From CAG-390 sp045546615 (GTDB lineage: Bacteria; Bacillota; Clostridia; Oscillospirales; CAG-272), in assembly GCA_045546615.1 (NCBI GenBank), contig JAZQDD010000020.1, forward strand, positions 4,294 through 68,293: a DNA stretch of 64,000 bases, read 5' to 3'. Shown piece after piece: positions 16,947 through 26,510 of this stretch; positions within the stretch are counted from its first letter, which is position 1, and every line of letters starts with the position of its first letter. A model generated the notes under the pieces. The model was not told the DNA's origin. It saw only the letters and a list, made by a program, of their open reading frames with translations, and searched no databases. Both the position numbers and the translations under genes were made by a program.

Positions 16947-18242
16947 ATGAAGGCGTTTGTAAGGAGCTTTGCCCTGCTTTTACTCTGTGCCGCGTGCCTT
17001 GCCTCCTGCGGCGGAAAGAAGATAAACGCCGATTGGCGTCCGCACCCAAGCACCGCGAGGGTAGACTCCGACAGCCTTGAAATTGACACGGTGGCGGGAC
17101 TTTCCGAGGATTTCATCCTCGGAATGGACGCCTCGTGCGTTCCCGCGCTTGAGGCGGCGGGGGTGAGATACTATGACCACGGCGGCGCAGAGCGCGACGT
17201 GTACGGTATACTTGCTGACAACGGGATAAATTATATACGCGTCAGAGTGTGGAACGATCCTTTTGATGCTAATGGCAACGGCTACGGCGGCGGAAACTGC
17301 GATATTGAAAACGCCGTAAACATAGGCAAACGCGCAACCGCGGCGGGGCTTAAACTGCTTGTGAATTTCCACTATTCGGATTTTTGGGCAGACCCCGCAA
17401 AGCAAATTGCACCAAAGGCGTGGCAGGGAATGAGCATCGAGCAAAAGGCGGATGCGCTGTATTCCTACACAAAGGAAAGTCTTACAAGGCTTGTTACGGC
17501 GGGCGTTGACGTTGGAATGGTGCAGATAGGCAACGAGACCAACGGCGCAATGTGCGGCGAAAAGTCAAGCTCGCTTGGCGGCTGGGAGCGAATAACGCGC
17601 CTTATGTCGGCGGGTGCGCGCGCTGTGCGAGACGTATGTCCCCACGCTCTTGTGGCGGTGCATTTCGCAAACCCCGAAAAGGTCGATAGTTACAAAAGCT
17701 ACGGTAAAAACCTCGAATACTACGGCGTAGATTACGATGTTTTTGCATCTTCCTACTATCCGTTCTGGCACGGAAGCCTTGAAAATCTCTCCGCCGTTCT
17801 TTCGGATATAAACGAAAAGTACGGCAAAAAGGTTATGGTCGCGGAGACCTCGTATGCGTTTACGATGCGGGACAGCGACAATTACGCAAACACCGTCGGC
17901 GGTGTTGACAGCATGGTCAAGGGGTATTCCTTTACCACAAGCGGTCAGGCAAAGCTCGTGCGTGACGTAATAGATACCGTGGCTCACACGGCGGGTGGAA
18001 TAGGCGTGTTTTATTGGGAAGGCACGTGGATATCCGTCGGCGGCGGAAGCTACGGGGAAAATCTCGCCCTTTGGGAGAGGTACGGCGCAGGCTGGGCAAG
18101 CTCCTATGCATCGGAGTATGACTCTGCCGATGCGGGAAAGTGGTACGGCGGCTGTGCCGTGGACAATCAGGCGTTTTTTACCGCCGACGGAAAGGCGACA
18201 GAGGCCCTGAAGGTTTTTGCTCTCGTAAGAGGGAACGATTGA
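16947..18242 (+). CDS. Arabinogalactan endo-beta-1,4-galactanase GH53, lipoprotein
   Basis: A 431-residue GH53 enzyme that cuts beta-1,4-galactan side chains of pectin. A lipoprotein signal ends at Cys21 (CLASC), so it should be anchored outside the cell. The acid/base Glu197 lies in QIGNETNG and the nucleophile Glu300 in VAETSY. The blocks NYIRVRVWNDP and NFHYSDFWADP are typical. It starts four bases after the pullulanase gene, so two different plant polysaccharide activities share one transcript. A cytoplasmic relative lies at 19917-21014. Confidence 0.94.
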   Translation: MKAFVRSFALLLLCAACLASCGGKKINADWRPHPSTARVDSDSLEIDTVAGLSEDFILGMDASCVPALEAAGVRYYDHGGAERDVYGILADNGINYIRVRVWNDPFDANGNGYGGGNCDIENAVNIGKRATAAGLKLLVNFHYSDFWADPAKQIAPKAWQGMSIEQKADALYSYTKESLTRLVTAGVDVGMVQIGNETNGAMCGEKSSSLGGWERITRLMSAGARAVRDVCPHALVAVHFANPEKVDSYKSYGKNLEYYGVDYDVFASSYYPFWHGSLENLSAVLSDINEKYGKKVMVAETSYAFTMRDSDNYANTVGGVDSMVKGYSFTTSGQAKLVRDVIDTVAHTAGGIGVFYWEGTWISVGGGSYGENLALWERYGAGWASSYASEYDSADAGKWYGGCAVDNQAFFTADGKATEALKVFALVRGND

Positions 18243-18266
18243 AAACAATAAAAATGGAGAAGAATA

Positions 18267-19865
18267 ATGACGAAAAAAATTGCTTTTTTATTAGCGGCGG
18301 TTATGCTTTTTGCGGCTTGCGTGCTTACGGGCTGTGATAAGCCCGAGGAGGAGCTTCCCGTGCAAGCAGATACAATAAACGATAATTACAGAACTTTTTA
18401 TCAGATATTCGTAGGCTCGTTCTCCGACTCGAACGGCGACGGCATCGGAGATCTGCGCGGTATTATCAACCGTTTTGATTATCTGAATGACGGTAATATA
18501 AATTCGGGCAAGAGCCTTGGCGTGCAGGGAATATGGCTCTCTCCCATCTTCTCCTCGCCCTCGTACCACAAGTACGATGCAAAGGATTACTATCAGGTGG
18601 ATTGGCGTTTCGGCACACAGGCTGACCTTAAAGAGCTTATTGAGCTTTGCCATTCCCGCAACGTAAAGATAATACTTGACGTTGCCATAAATCACACTTC
18701 AAGCTCGCATGCGTGGTACACCGAGTTCAAGAACGCGCGTGCCGCGGGGGATACGAATAACAAGTATTACGATTACTATTCCTGCGTAACTGCGGCGGAG
18801 AAAAAGAACGGTATCGCCTATCAGAAGATAGCGGGTGCTGACTGCTGGGTGGAGTGCAACTTCTCGGGGGATATGCCCGAGCTGAATTTTGATAATCCCG
18901 AGGTAAAGGCGCAGACGCTTGATATCGCCAAGCACTATCTTGACCTTGGCGTTGACGGCTTCCGCTTTGACGCGGTCAAGTACATTTACTACGGCGACAC
19001 CGCACGCTCGGTTGCGTTCTGGAAGTGGTATATGAGCGAGCTTCGCGCGATAAAGCCCGATATCTACTGCGTTGGCGAGTGCTGGTCGGGCGAGACGGAG
19101 ATACTTGATTACTACGGCGCGATGAACTGCTTTAATTTCGCTATGTCGCAGGCAGAGGGTGTTGTCGCAACGGCGGCAAAGGGCTCGTCCATCACCACAT
19201 ATACAAAATACATCGAATCCTTTGGGGATAAGATAGCGGCAAAGAATCCAAGCGGAATGGCAATGCCCTTCCTTTCCAATCACGATATGGATAGAATTGC
19301 AGGTGCGTTCGTTACCGAGAACCACATGCGCATGGCGGCAAATCTCTATCTTTTAAGCCCCGGCTCGCCCGTTATCTACTACGGCGAGGAGATAGGAATG
19401 CGCGGCTCGCGCGGAAGCGAGAATACCGATGCCAACCGCCGTCTTGCTATGCTTTGGGGTGACGAGGACATGATCAAAGACCCCGTCGGCTCAACCTACC
19501 CCGAAAAAAATCAGATAAAGACAACTGTCGCACAGCAGACGGCTGATGCGGGCAGTATGTATAACTACTATTGCAAGCTCATCGCTGTCCGTCACAAATA
19601 TCCCGCCATCGCACGCGGCGATTACAAGGCTGTGGACTGCTCAAGCAGATATCTCGGCGGCTTCGTTATCGAGCATGACGGAGACAAGATAGGTCTTTTC
19701 CACAACACCTCGTCTACCGAGGAGATGAGCGTCGACCTTTCGAGCTGTGCGGCGCTTTCGGGTATCAATTTCGTTGCCGTTTGCGACTCTATCGGCATTT
19801 CGGGCGCAAGGCTTGAGGGAACGATACTCACCGTAGGCCCGCAGACCAGCGTTATTATAAAATAA
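18267..19865 (+). CDS. Alpha-amylase family GH13 protein, lipoprotein
   Basis: A 532-residue GH13 enzyme for alpha-1,4-glucans. A lipoprotein signal ends in LTGC (Cys23). The barrel shows FYQIFVGSFSDSNGDGIGDL near its start, DVAINHT, the nucleophile block DGFRFDAVK, the acid/base block VGECWSG and SNHDMDR. It lies 24 bases after the GH53 gene. Expected products are short maltodextrins at the cell surface, ready for the downstream ABC importer. It could be an alpha-amylase or neopullulanase; the subfamily is not resolved by eye. Confidence 0.93.
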   Translation: MTKKIAFLLAAVMLFAACVLTGCDKPEEELPVQADTINDNYRTFYQIFVGSFSDSNGDGIGDLRGIINRFDYLNDGNINSGKSLGVQGIWLSPIFSSPSYHKYDAKDYYQVDWRFGTQADLKELIELCHSRNVKIILDVAINHTSSSHAWYTEFKNARAAGDTNNKYYDYYSCVTAAEKKNGIAYQKIAGADCWVECNFSGDMPELNFDNPEVKAQTLDIAKHYLDLGVDGFRFDAVKYIYYGDTARSVAFWKWYMSELRAIKPDIYCVGECWSGETEILDYYGAMNCFNFAMSQAEGVVATAAKGSSITTYTKYIESFGDKIAAKNPSGMAMPFLSNHDMDRIAGAFVTENHMRMAANLYLLSPGSPVIYYGEEIGMRGSRGSENTDANRRLAMLWGDEDMIKDPVGSTYPEKNQIKTTVAQQTADAGSMYNYYCKLIAVRHKYPAIARGDYKAVDCSSRYLGGFVIEHDGDKIGLFHNTSSTEEMSVDLSSCAALSGINFVAVCDSIGISGARLEGTILTVGPQTSVIIK

Positions 19866-19916
19866 GATGGAAAAAATTATAATTGAGATCAAATATTTTA
19901 CAAACGAAGGTAAACT

Positions 19917-21014
19917 ATGATACTTGGAATAGATGCATCTACATATCTTGAGGAGCTGGAGCACGGCGCGAAATTTTTTGACGGCGAGCGCGAGATAGAC
20001 CCGCTTGCCGCGCTTGCGGACAACGGCGTTAACTGTATGCGCATCCGCGTGTGGAACGATCCGCGCGGCGAAGACGGTGCGCCCTACCTTGCGGGCAACT
20101 GTGATATTGATAATTACGTAAAGCTCGGCAAGCTCGCAAAGAGCCGCGGTTATGACCTTCTGCTGGATTTTCATTACAGCGATTTTTGGGCAGACCCCGC
20201 AAAGCAACTTCTCCCCAAGGCGTGGCGCGGACTTGGTTTTGACGAGCTGTGCGACGCGGTGTATTCGTTTACGCGCGAGTGCCTTTGCACCGCCGCAGAG
20301 AACGGCGTTGCCCCCGCGTATATTCAGGTCGGCAACGAGATAACCCACGGTATACTCTGGCCTCACGGTAGGCTCGAGGAGGACGGCAAACGCGGAAATT
20401 ATGAAAATTTCTGCCGTCTTGTCAAGGCGGGCGTGCGCGCCTGCCGCGAGATATGCCCCGAGGCAAAGCTGATACTCCACCTTGAGCGTAGCAACGATGC
20501 GGCGGTTTATCAGGAGTTTTACGCGAAAATGGACGAATTTGGCGTGGATTACGACATTATCGGCGCGTCATACTATACATATTGGCACGGCACGCCCGAC
20601 GAGCTTTTTGCAAATCTTCGCGCCTGCCGACGTTTCGGTAAGCCGATAATGATAATGGAGCTTGGCTACGGCTTTACGGACGAGCCGTATTACATCGACG
20701 GCAAGGCGTACCCCGTCATTATTGATGCCGAGAGGGCGTATATCAAGGGCTTGTCCGAAAAATACCCCTTTACGCCCGACGGTCAGGCGCGCTTTATACG
20801 CGACCTGCTTGCAAGGGCGCGTGCCGACGGCATTGCGGGCGCGTTTTACTGGGAGCCGCTGTGGATACCGCGTAAGGGAATTTGCTGGGCATCCGAGTCC
20901 GCGCTTGAATATATCGGTGAGGCGGGCAAGCCCACCGCCAACGAATGGGCAAATCAATGTATGTTCGATTACGATGGACGAAAGCTTCCCGTTTTTGAAG
21001 AATATAAGAATTAA
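19917..21014 (+). CDS. Cytoplasmic GH53 endo-beta-1,4-galactanase
   Basis: A 365-residue GH53 protein that starts directly at the barrel (MILGIDASTYLEELE) with no signal peptide, so it should act inside the cell. The acid/base Glu141 is in QVGNEITHG and the nucleophile Glu248 in IMELGYGF. It shares DFHYSDFWADPAKQ with the secreted copy at 16947-18242 but is clearly diverged. An intracellular GH53 suggests that galacto-oligosaccharides are imported and then shortened, with LacZ downstream finishing the job (inference). It lies 51 bases after the amylase gene. Confidence 0.92.
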   Translation: MILGIDASTYLEELEHGAKFFDGEREIDPLAALADNGVNCMRIRVWNDPRGEDGAPYLAGNCDIDNYVKLGKLAKSRGYDLLLDFHYSDFWADPAKQLLPKAWRGLGFDELCDAVYSFTRECLCTAAENGVAPAYIQVGNEITHGILWPHGRLEEDGKRGNYENFCRLVKAGVRACREICPEAKLILHLERSNDAAVYQEFYAKMDEFGVDYDIIGASYYTYWHGTPDELFANLRACRRFGKPIMIMELGYGFTDEPYYIDGKAYPVIIDAERAYIKGLSEKYPFTPDGQARFIRDLLARARADGIAGAFYWEPLWIPRKGICWASESALEYIGEAGKPTANEWANQCMFDYDGRKLPVFEEYKN

Positions 21015-21100
21015 TTCCAATTTTCTTTTAGATTTTGTTTAAAAATTAACCAAGTGTTTTGTATAAAGTTCATAAATCTGATTAATTTTTGACACGCTCC

Positions 21101-21129
21101 TTGACAAAAGTCTGAAAATTCGGTATAAT
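21101..21129 (+). promoter_or_regulatory. Consensus promoter of the sugar ABC importer genes
   Basis: TTGACA (21101-21106) and TATAAT (21124-21129) with a 17-base spacer. An AGGAGG site (21169-21174) precedes the gene. Confidence 0.88.
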
Positions 21130-21183
21130 AACAATGACGCTTTATGCGTGAATAAAAAATTACATCACAGGAGGAAAACTTTA

Positions 21184-22734
21184 ATGAAGAAATTTTTTGC
21201 TCTTATGCTGTCAGTCCTCATGCTCGCAGCATGCCTGACCGCTTGTTCCAAGCCCGGCGACGGCGACACTACCACTACCGGTGGCACCATTGCACCTGCA
21301 GTTGACCTTACCGGTACTTACGACATCACCATGTGGGTTTCCGAGAAGGAAGGCGTTGCCGCTAAATTCCAGGAACAGATCGACGCTTTCGAGGCTGCTA
21401 ACCCCGGCATCGTTATCAACGCTCAGATCGAGGGTGTTACCGAGGCTGACGCAGGCTCCCTCGTAGTTAACGACGTTGCTACCGCACCCGACATCTACTG
21501 CTTTGCACAGGACCAGCTCGCTCGTCTTGTTCAGGCAGCAGCTCTCGCAGCTCCCCCCTCTAAGATCGCTGATAACATCAAGAATTCTAACGATGCAGGC
21601 TCCGTAGCAGCAGCTACCGTTGCAGGCACTCTTTACGCTTATCCTATGACCAGCGATAACGGTTACTTTATGTACTATGACAAGAGCATAATCTCTGACG
21701 AGGATGCTGAGAGCCTTGAGAAGATCATCGCAGCTTGCGAGGCTAACAATGTTAAGTTCCGTTACGCTCTTGAGAACGCTTGGTACACCGCTTCCTTCTT
21801 CTTTGCAACCGGATGCCACTCCAACTGGACCATGGATGCAGAGGGCAAATTCAACGCAGTTGACGATACCTTCAACTCTGCTGCAGGTCTTGCCGCAATG
21901 AAGGGTATGCAGAAGCTCGCTAAGTCCTCTTGCTACGACAGCAACGCTGATATCTTCACCGATGCAGGTGTTGTTATCACCGGTATCTGGAACGCAGAGG
22001 CAGCAGCAGCTCACTTCGGCGCAAACCTCGGTGCTACCGACCTTCCTTCCTTCAACGTTGACGGCAAGGATTACCACCTCGGCTCCTACACCGGTAACAA
22101 GCTTATGGGTGTAAAGCCTCAGACTGACGTTAACAAGGCAGCTGTTCTTGCTCTTCTTGCTGAGTACCTTACCGGTGAAGCTTGCCAGAGCCAGAGATTC
22201 GAGTCTTTCCAGTGGGGTCCCTCCAACAAGGCAGCTCAGGCTTCCCCCGCAGTTCAGGCTAACGTATCCCTCGCAGCTCTTGCTAAGCAGGGCGAGTTCG
22301 GTGTTCCCCAGGGCCAGATCCACGGTTCTTGGTGGGATATCGCAAAGGTTCTCGGCGCTGACGCTAAGGCAGCAGCTTCCGACGCTGACCTCCAGACTGC
22401 TCTTAACGAGTACAAGGCAGCTATCGACGGTCTTCTTACCATGACCGACGAGCAGAAGAGCGCTTGGGGCGTTATCGGTGCTATCTGCGGTACCAACTGG
22501 GATACCGATTTCCCCATGACCAAGGTCAACGACACCACCTATGAGTCTGCAGTTCTCGAGCTGAAGGCCGGTCAGGAGTTCAAGGTTCGTCAGGGCGCAT
22601 CTTGGGACGTAAACTTCGGCGCAGATGGCTTCAACAGCTCCACTAACTGCGTTGTAGAGGCTGACGGCAACTACAAGGTACAGCTTGTTTGGGACGGCGC
22701 ACAGACCGGCACCGTAACCCTTATTCCCGCATAA
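21184..22734 (+). CDS. Sugar ABC transporter binding lipoprotein with C-terminal SusE/SusF-like module
   Basis: A 516-residue lipoprotein (Cys21 in CLTAC). Residues about 30-420 form a MalE-type solute-binding domain (DITMWVSEKEGVAAKFQEQ, PMTSDNGYFMYY, ITGIWN). Residues about 426-516 form a separate beta domain beginning AWGVIGAICGTNWD with LELKAGQEFKVR and SWDVNFG, which matches the starch-binding modules of SusE and SusF. It probably captures maltodextrins at the surface. Codon choice is far more uniform than in its neighbours, a sign of high expression. The start at 21184 follows AGGAGG; 21148 would lack one. It is separated from the permease genes by a strong hairpin. Confidence 0.9.
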   Translation: MKKFFALMLSVLMLAACLTACSKPGDGDTTTTGGTIAPAVDLTGTYDITMWVSEKEGVAAKFQEQIDAFEAANPGIVINAQIEGVTEADAGSLVVNDVATAPDIYCFAQDQLARLVQAAALAAPPSKIADNIKNSNDAGSVAAATVAGTLYAYPMTSDNGYFMYYDKSIISDEDAESLEKIIAACEANNVKFRYALENAWYTASFFFATGCHSNWTMDAEGKFNAVDDTFNSAAGLAAMKGMQKLAKSSCYDSNADIFTDAGVVITGIWNAEAAAAHFGANLGATDLPSFNVDGKDYHLGSYTGNKLMGVKPQTDVNKAAVLALLAEYLTGEACQSQRFESFQWGPSNKAAQASPAVQANVSLAALAKQGEFGVPQGQIHGSWWDIAKVLGADAKAAASDADLQTALNEYKAAIDGLLTMTDEQKSAWGVIGAICGTNWDTDFPMTKVNDTTYESAVLELKAGQEFKVRQGASWDVNFGADGFNSSTNCVVEADGNYKVQLVWDGAQTGTVTLIPA

Positions 22735-22747
22735 ACGAATCATTTAC

Positions 22748-22776
22748 AGATTGGGGAGCTCTTAGCTCCCCAATCT
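22748..22776 (+). other. GC-rich hairpin between binding-protein and permease genes
   Basis: Perfect 13-base arms AGATTGGGGAGCT/AGCTCCCCAATCT with a 3-base loop and no T run after it. It probably protects the upstream mRNA or partly stops transcription, giving more binding protein than permease (inference). Confidence 0.7.
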
Positions 22777-22823
22777 CGAAAAAAAGGCATTGTTAGCCGA
22801 ATACATGGACAACAATTGTCGTT

Positions 22824-24470
22824 ATGTATCGCCTGACAATGTTTTCTTATTATAAAAAGGAGTTTATAAACTCGGTTTATGTTTTGGCTATGAAAAGATT
22901 AAACGATTTAGATTATTTAAAGCTAAATAAGTTCGGAAAACTTTTATATAAGCTAAAGCTGTTCCTTTTTGCCATTCCCGTTTTCTTCAAAAATCTCGGG
23001 CTTAAAATATTCGGAGCCATTAAGGGCTTCGGCTTGGGTATCAAGAACAGCGTTTCGGATATTGCTTACACCTTTGCAAAGGGTAACTGGGCTGTAAAGC
23101 TTTCATTTTTTGTGTTTGGCTTTGGTAACTTCTACTACGGTCAGATACTTCGCGGAATCCTCTTTTTGCTTTTTGAGGTGGTATTTATCGGGTACATGAT
23201 AGTCCCCAGCGGCGGTATGTATTGGCTCTCAAAGGTCAATTGGTTCCAAAACGGCGAAACTGTCGGAACTGTGCAGGGCGGAAATATTTTAGTTGAACAC
23301 CCCGTTCTTGGTTTTATGACGCAGAAGGTGGAGGGCGATGACTCGGTAAAGGTACTTCTCTATGGACTTCTTACCGTTATTTTCATAATTGCCTTTGTTT
23401 ACACATGGCGGATGCAGATCAAGCAGTGCCGTATCTGTATGGACATTACCGCAAAGGGCAAAAAGGTCAAGAGTGGCAAGGACGACCTTCGCTCCCTTGT
23501 TGACGACCAGTTCCACAAGACTTTGCTTGCTCTTCCTCTTGCGGGAATACTCATTTTCACGGTTCTTCCCATCATTTACATGGTGCTTATCGCCTTTACG
23601 AGCTATGACGCCGCGCACGACGGATACTCCAACCTCTTTTCTTGGGTAGGTCTTGAGCATTTCAACGAGCTTTTGGACTTCGGTAAGGGCGGTATCGGTC
23701 TTGCCTTTGGCGAGATACTCTCGTGGACTCTTATGTGGGCATTTTTTGCGACGTTTACAAACTACTTCCTTGGTATGTTCGTTGCGATACTGATAAACAA
23801 AAAGGGCATAAGGCTTAAAAAGCTCTGGAGAACGGTGCTGGTAATGACTATCGCTATTCCCCAGTTTGTTTCTCTGCTTTACGTTGCGAAGCTCTTTGAT
23901 TCGTCGGGTATCATAGGTAAGCTCTTGCTTGAATGGAATCTTATTCCCGACTCGATGGTTGCGGCAAATCAGTTGTCCCTTTGGCAAAACCCGATATCTT
24001 CAAAGATACTTCTCATAGTTCTGAATATCTGGGTAGGTATCCCCTACATTATGCTTATGGCTACGGGAATACTGATGAATATTCCGCAGGACCTCTACGA
24101 ATCCTCTCGCATTGACGGTGCAACGGGCTGGAAGCAGTATTCAAAGATCACGCTTCCCTATATGATGTTCGTTATGGGTCCGTATCTGCTGACGAGCTTC
24201 GTTAACAACCTCAACAACTTCAACGTTATCTACCTGCTTACGCAGAACAACCAGCTCATCAATACCGACATCGGTACTGCGGGCGGCGTTTCGGTCTGCG
24301 AGACTGACCTTCTTATCACGTGGCTGTATAAGATGACGCTGAACAGCGCAGAGAGTAAATACTATATGGCGTCGATCATTGGTATTCTCGTGTTCGTCGT
24401 TGTTGCGGTGCTGTCCCTTATCGTATATAACGTAATGCCGTCTACGAGAAACGAGGAGGATTACAAGTGA
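22824..24470 (+). CDS. Carbohydrate ABC transporter permease, MalF type
   Basis: A 548-residue membrane protein. The C-terminal half (about 240-548) is a binding-protein-dependent permease with the EAA loop around NIPQDLYESSRIDGATGWKQY. The N-terminal part has further membrane segments, including a GFGNFYYGQILRGILFLLFE stretch, seen in clostridial MalF proteins. It pairs with the MalG-type permease that follows. The start is uncertain: 22824 lacks a good ribosome site, while AAAAGGAG lies at 22855-22862 and an in-frame ATG is at 22890. Its stop overlaps the next start. Confidence 0.9.
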   Translation: MYRLTMFSYYKKEFINSVYVLAMKRLNDLDYLKLNKFGKLLYKLKLFLFAIPVFFKNLGLKIFGAIKGFGLGIKNSVSDIAYTFAKGNWAVKLSFFVFGFGNFYYGQILRGILFLLFEVVFIGYMIVPSGGMYWLSKVNWFQNGETVGTVQGGNILVEHPVLGFMTQKVEGDDSVKVLLYGLLTVIFIIAFVYTWRMQIKQCRICMDITAKGKKVKSGKDDLRSLVDDQFHKTLLALPLAGILIFTVLPIIYMVLIAFTSYDAAHDGYSNLFSWVGLEHFNELLDFGKGGIGLAFGEILSWTLMWAFFATFTNYFLGMFVAILINKKGIRLKKLWRTVLVMTIAIPQFVSLLYVAKLFDSSGIIGKLLLEWNLIPDSMVAANQLSLWQNPISSKILLIVLNIWVGIPYIMLMATGILMNIPQDLYESSRIDGATGWKQYSKITLPYMMFVMGPYLLTSFVNNLNNFNVIYLLTQNNQLINTDIGTAGGVSVCETDLLITWLYKMTLNSAESKYYMASIIGILVFVVVAVLSLIVYNVMPSTRNEEDYK

Positions 24471-25351
24471 TGAAAAAAGATAATAAGGCTATAAAAAAGA
24501 CGGGGCTTGGCGCAAAGGCAAGCCGCAGGATCGGCAATGCCGTCGCATATATATTGCTTATTCTTATTTCTCTTATATGGCTCTTCCCCCTGTTCGGCTT
24601 GATACTTGAGTCTTTCAAGGTCGAGGGAACGGGACAGACGAGCTATCTGTGGCCTCAGCAATTCGGACTTGATAACTATATCCGTCTTTTCAAGGAAACG
24701 GATTTCTTTAAGTGGTTCATCAACACGGGCATTATGGGTGTTTGCACCGCCGTTTTGCAGACGATTTTCGTGCTTGCAATGAGCTACGTTCTGTCCAGAC
24801 TCAGATTTAAGGGCAGAAAGGGACTTATGAACGCTATGCTCGTTCTGGGAATGTTCCCCGGCTTCCTTACGATGCTTCTTATATATAAAGTGTTCGCGGA
24901 TTTTGGACTCATTAAGGAAATGGCACCTCTCGGTCTTATTATTGTGTACTGCGCATCCAGCGGTATGGGATACTACGTTTCCAAGGGCTTCTTTGACACT
25001 ATTCCGAAGAGCCTTGACGAGGCGGCGAGAGTTGACGGTGCAACGCGCTTTCAGGTGTTCTACAAGGTCATTATGCCGCTTGCAAAGCCCATCGTAATTT
25101 ATACGATACTTATGGGCTTTATGGCGCCTTGGGGCGACTTTATGCTCGCAAGCTATCTGATACATCAGAACAGCGCGGGAATGAACGTTGCCGTCGGTAT
25201 GTTCGAATGGCTTTCTAAAACTATGGTAAACTCACACTACACCATGTTCTGTGCTGCGGGCGTTGTTGTCGCCATTCCCGTAACCACCGTATTCCTCTGC
25301 TTGCAGAAGTATTACGTTGAGGGCGTCACGGGCGGAGCAGTAAAAGGATAA
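24470..25351 (+). CDS. Carbohydrate ABC transporter permease, MalG type
   Basis: A 293-residue permease with six membrane segments and the EAA loop TIPKSLDEAARVDGATRFQV. It forms the second half of the membrane channel. The ATG at 24470 shares a base with the stop of the MalF gene (TGATG), so the two are translationally coupled; AGGAGG lies before it. A GTG three bases earlier is possible. The ATPase gene follows after 12 bases. Confidence 0.93.
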   Translation: MKKDNKAIKKTGLGAKASRRIGNAVAYILLILISLIWLFPLFGLILESFKVEGTGQTSYLWPQQFGLDNYIRLFKETDFFKWFINTGIMGVCTAVLQTIFVLAMSYVLSRLRFKGRKGLMNAMLVLGMFPGFLTMLLIYKVFADFGLIKEMAPLGLIIVYCASSGMGYYVSKGFFDTIPKSLDEAARVDGATRFQVFYKVIMPLAKPIVIYTILMGFMAPWGDFMLASYLIHQNSAGMNVAVGMFEWLSKTMVNSHYTMFCAAGVVVAIPVTTVFLCLQKYYVEGVTGGAVKG

Positions 25352-25363
25352 GAGGAGATAAAA

Positions 25364-26488
25364 ATGGCTACTGTAAAATTAACTAACGTAAAGAAGATCT
25401 ACGGCAAGGATACCGTTGCCGTTCAGGACTTCAATCTTGATATTGCTGATAAGGAATTTATCGTTTTCGTAGGTCCTTCGGGATGCGGAAAATCCACTAC
25501 TCTCCGTATGATAGCAGGTCTTGAGGACATTTCGGCAGGTACTGTCGAGATCGACGGCGTTGTTGTAAACGATCTTCAGCCCCGCGACCGTGATATAGCG
25601 ATGGTATTCCAGAACTACGCGCTTTATCCGCACCTTACGGTATTTGAAAATATGGCATTCAGCCTGCGCCTCAAGAAAGTTCCGCAGGATGTGGTTTACG
25701 AAAAGGTCACTCAGGCGGCTGAAATACTCGGAATTACCGAATATCTCATGAGAAAGCCCCGCGCTCTTTCGGGCGGTCAGAGACAGCGTGTTGCTATCGG
25801 ACGCGCTATGGTTCGTGACAGTAAGGTATTCCTTATGGACGAGCCGCTCTCCAACCTTGACGCAAAGCTCCGTAACCAGATGAGAGCCGAGATCATTTTG
25901 CTCCGTCAGAAGATCGACACCACCTTTATCTACGTTACTCACGATCAGACCGAGGCTATGACTCTCGGTGACCGTATCGTAATAATGAAGGACGGCTTCG
26001 TTCAGCAGGTCGGCACGCCTACCGAGGTATTTGATATGCCCGACAACCTCTTCGTTGCAGAGTTTATCGGTGCGCCCAAGATGAACACCTTTAAGACCCA
26101 GCTCGTTTGCGAGAACGGCAAGTACTACGTTACTCCCTACGGTGCAAAGATAGAGGTCACGGGCGCAAAGGCAAATATGCTGAAAGAAAAGGGAATCACC
26201 TCGCGCGAGATCATTCTCGGTGTTCGTCCCGAGCACTTCGTTCTTTCAAACAAAGACGACAGCGCGGCTATCCCCTGCAAGATAACCGTAAACGAGATGA
26301 TGGGTAGTGAGCTTCACCTGCACGGTGTTGAGGAGAACGGCGACAAGCTCATCGTTCGCATTCCTACCATTTCTCTTACCGATGAGCAGAGAAGCTCTCT
26401 GACATTTGGATCGTACATTCACGTTACTTGCGAGGGCAAGGTAATGCACTTCTTCGATCCCGAAACCGAGAAGAATCTTCTCACATAA
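25364..26488 (+). CDS. msmX: Sugar ABC transporter ATP-binding protein, MsmX/UgpC type
   Basis: A 374-residue ATPase. It has Walker A GPSGCGKST, signature LSGGQRQRVAIGRA, Walker B VFLMDEPLSNLD, the VTHDQ switch, and a C-terminal TOBE-type domain (about 240-374). Together with the two permeases and the binding protein it completes an importer. MsmX-type ATPases often serve several sugar importers at once, so its presence does not fix the substrate. Confidence 0.95.
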   Translation: MATVKLTNVKKIYGKDTVAVQDFNLDIADKEFIVFVGPSGCGKSTTLRMIAGLEDISAGTVEIDGVVVNDLQPRDRDIAMVFQNYALYPHLTVFENMAFSLRLKKVPQDVVYEKVTQAAEILGITEYLMRKPRALSGGQRQRVAIGRAMVRDSKVFLMDEPLSNLDAKLRNQMRAEIILLRQKIDTTFIYVTHDQTEAMTLGDRIVIMKDGFVQQVGTPTEVFDMPDNLFVAEFIGAPKMNTFKTQLVCENGKYYVTPYGAKIEVTGAKANMLKEKGITSREIILGVRPEHFVLSNKDDSAAIPCKITVNEMMGSELHLHGVEENGDKLIVRIPTISLTDEQRSSLTFGSYIHVTCEGKVMHFFDPETEKNLLT

Positions 26489-26510
26489 TTATCGTTTTCA
26501 GAGGGCAAAA

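Noticed and set aside
21211..22743. A 510-codon minus-strand open frame inside the binding-protein gene
   Set aside because: The uniform codon choice of the highly expressed forward gene removes reverse stops. The reverse protein has no recognisable domain.
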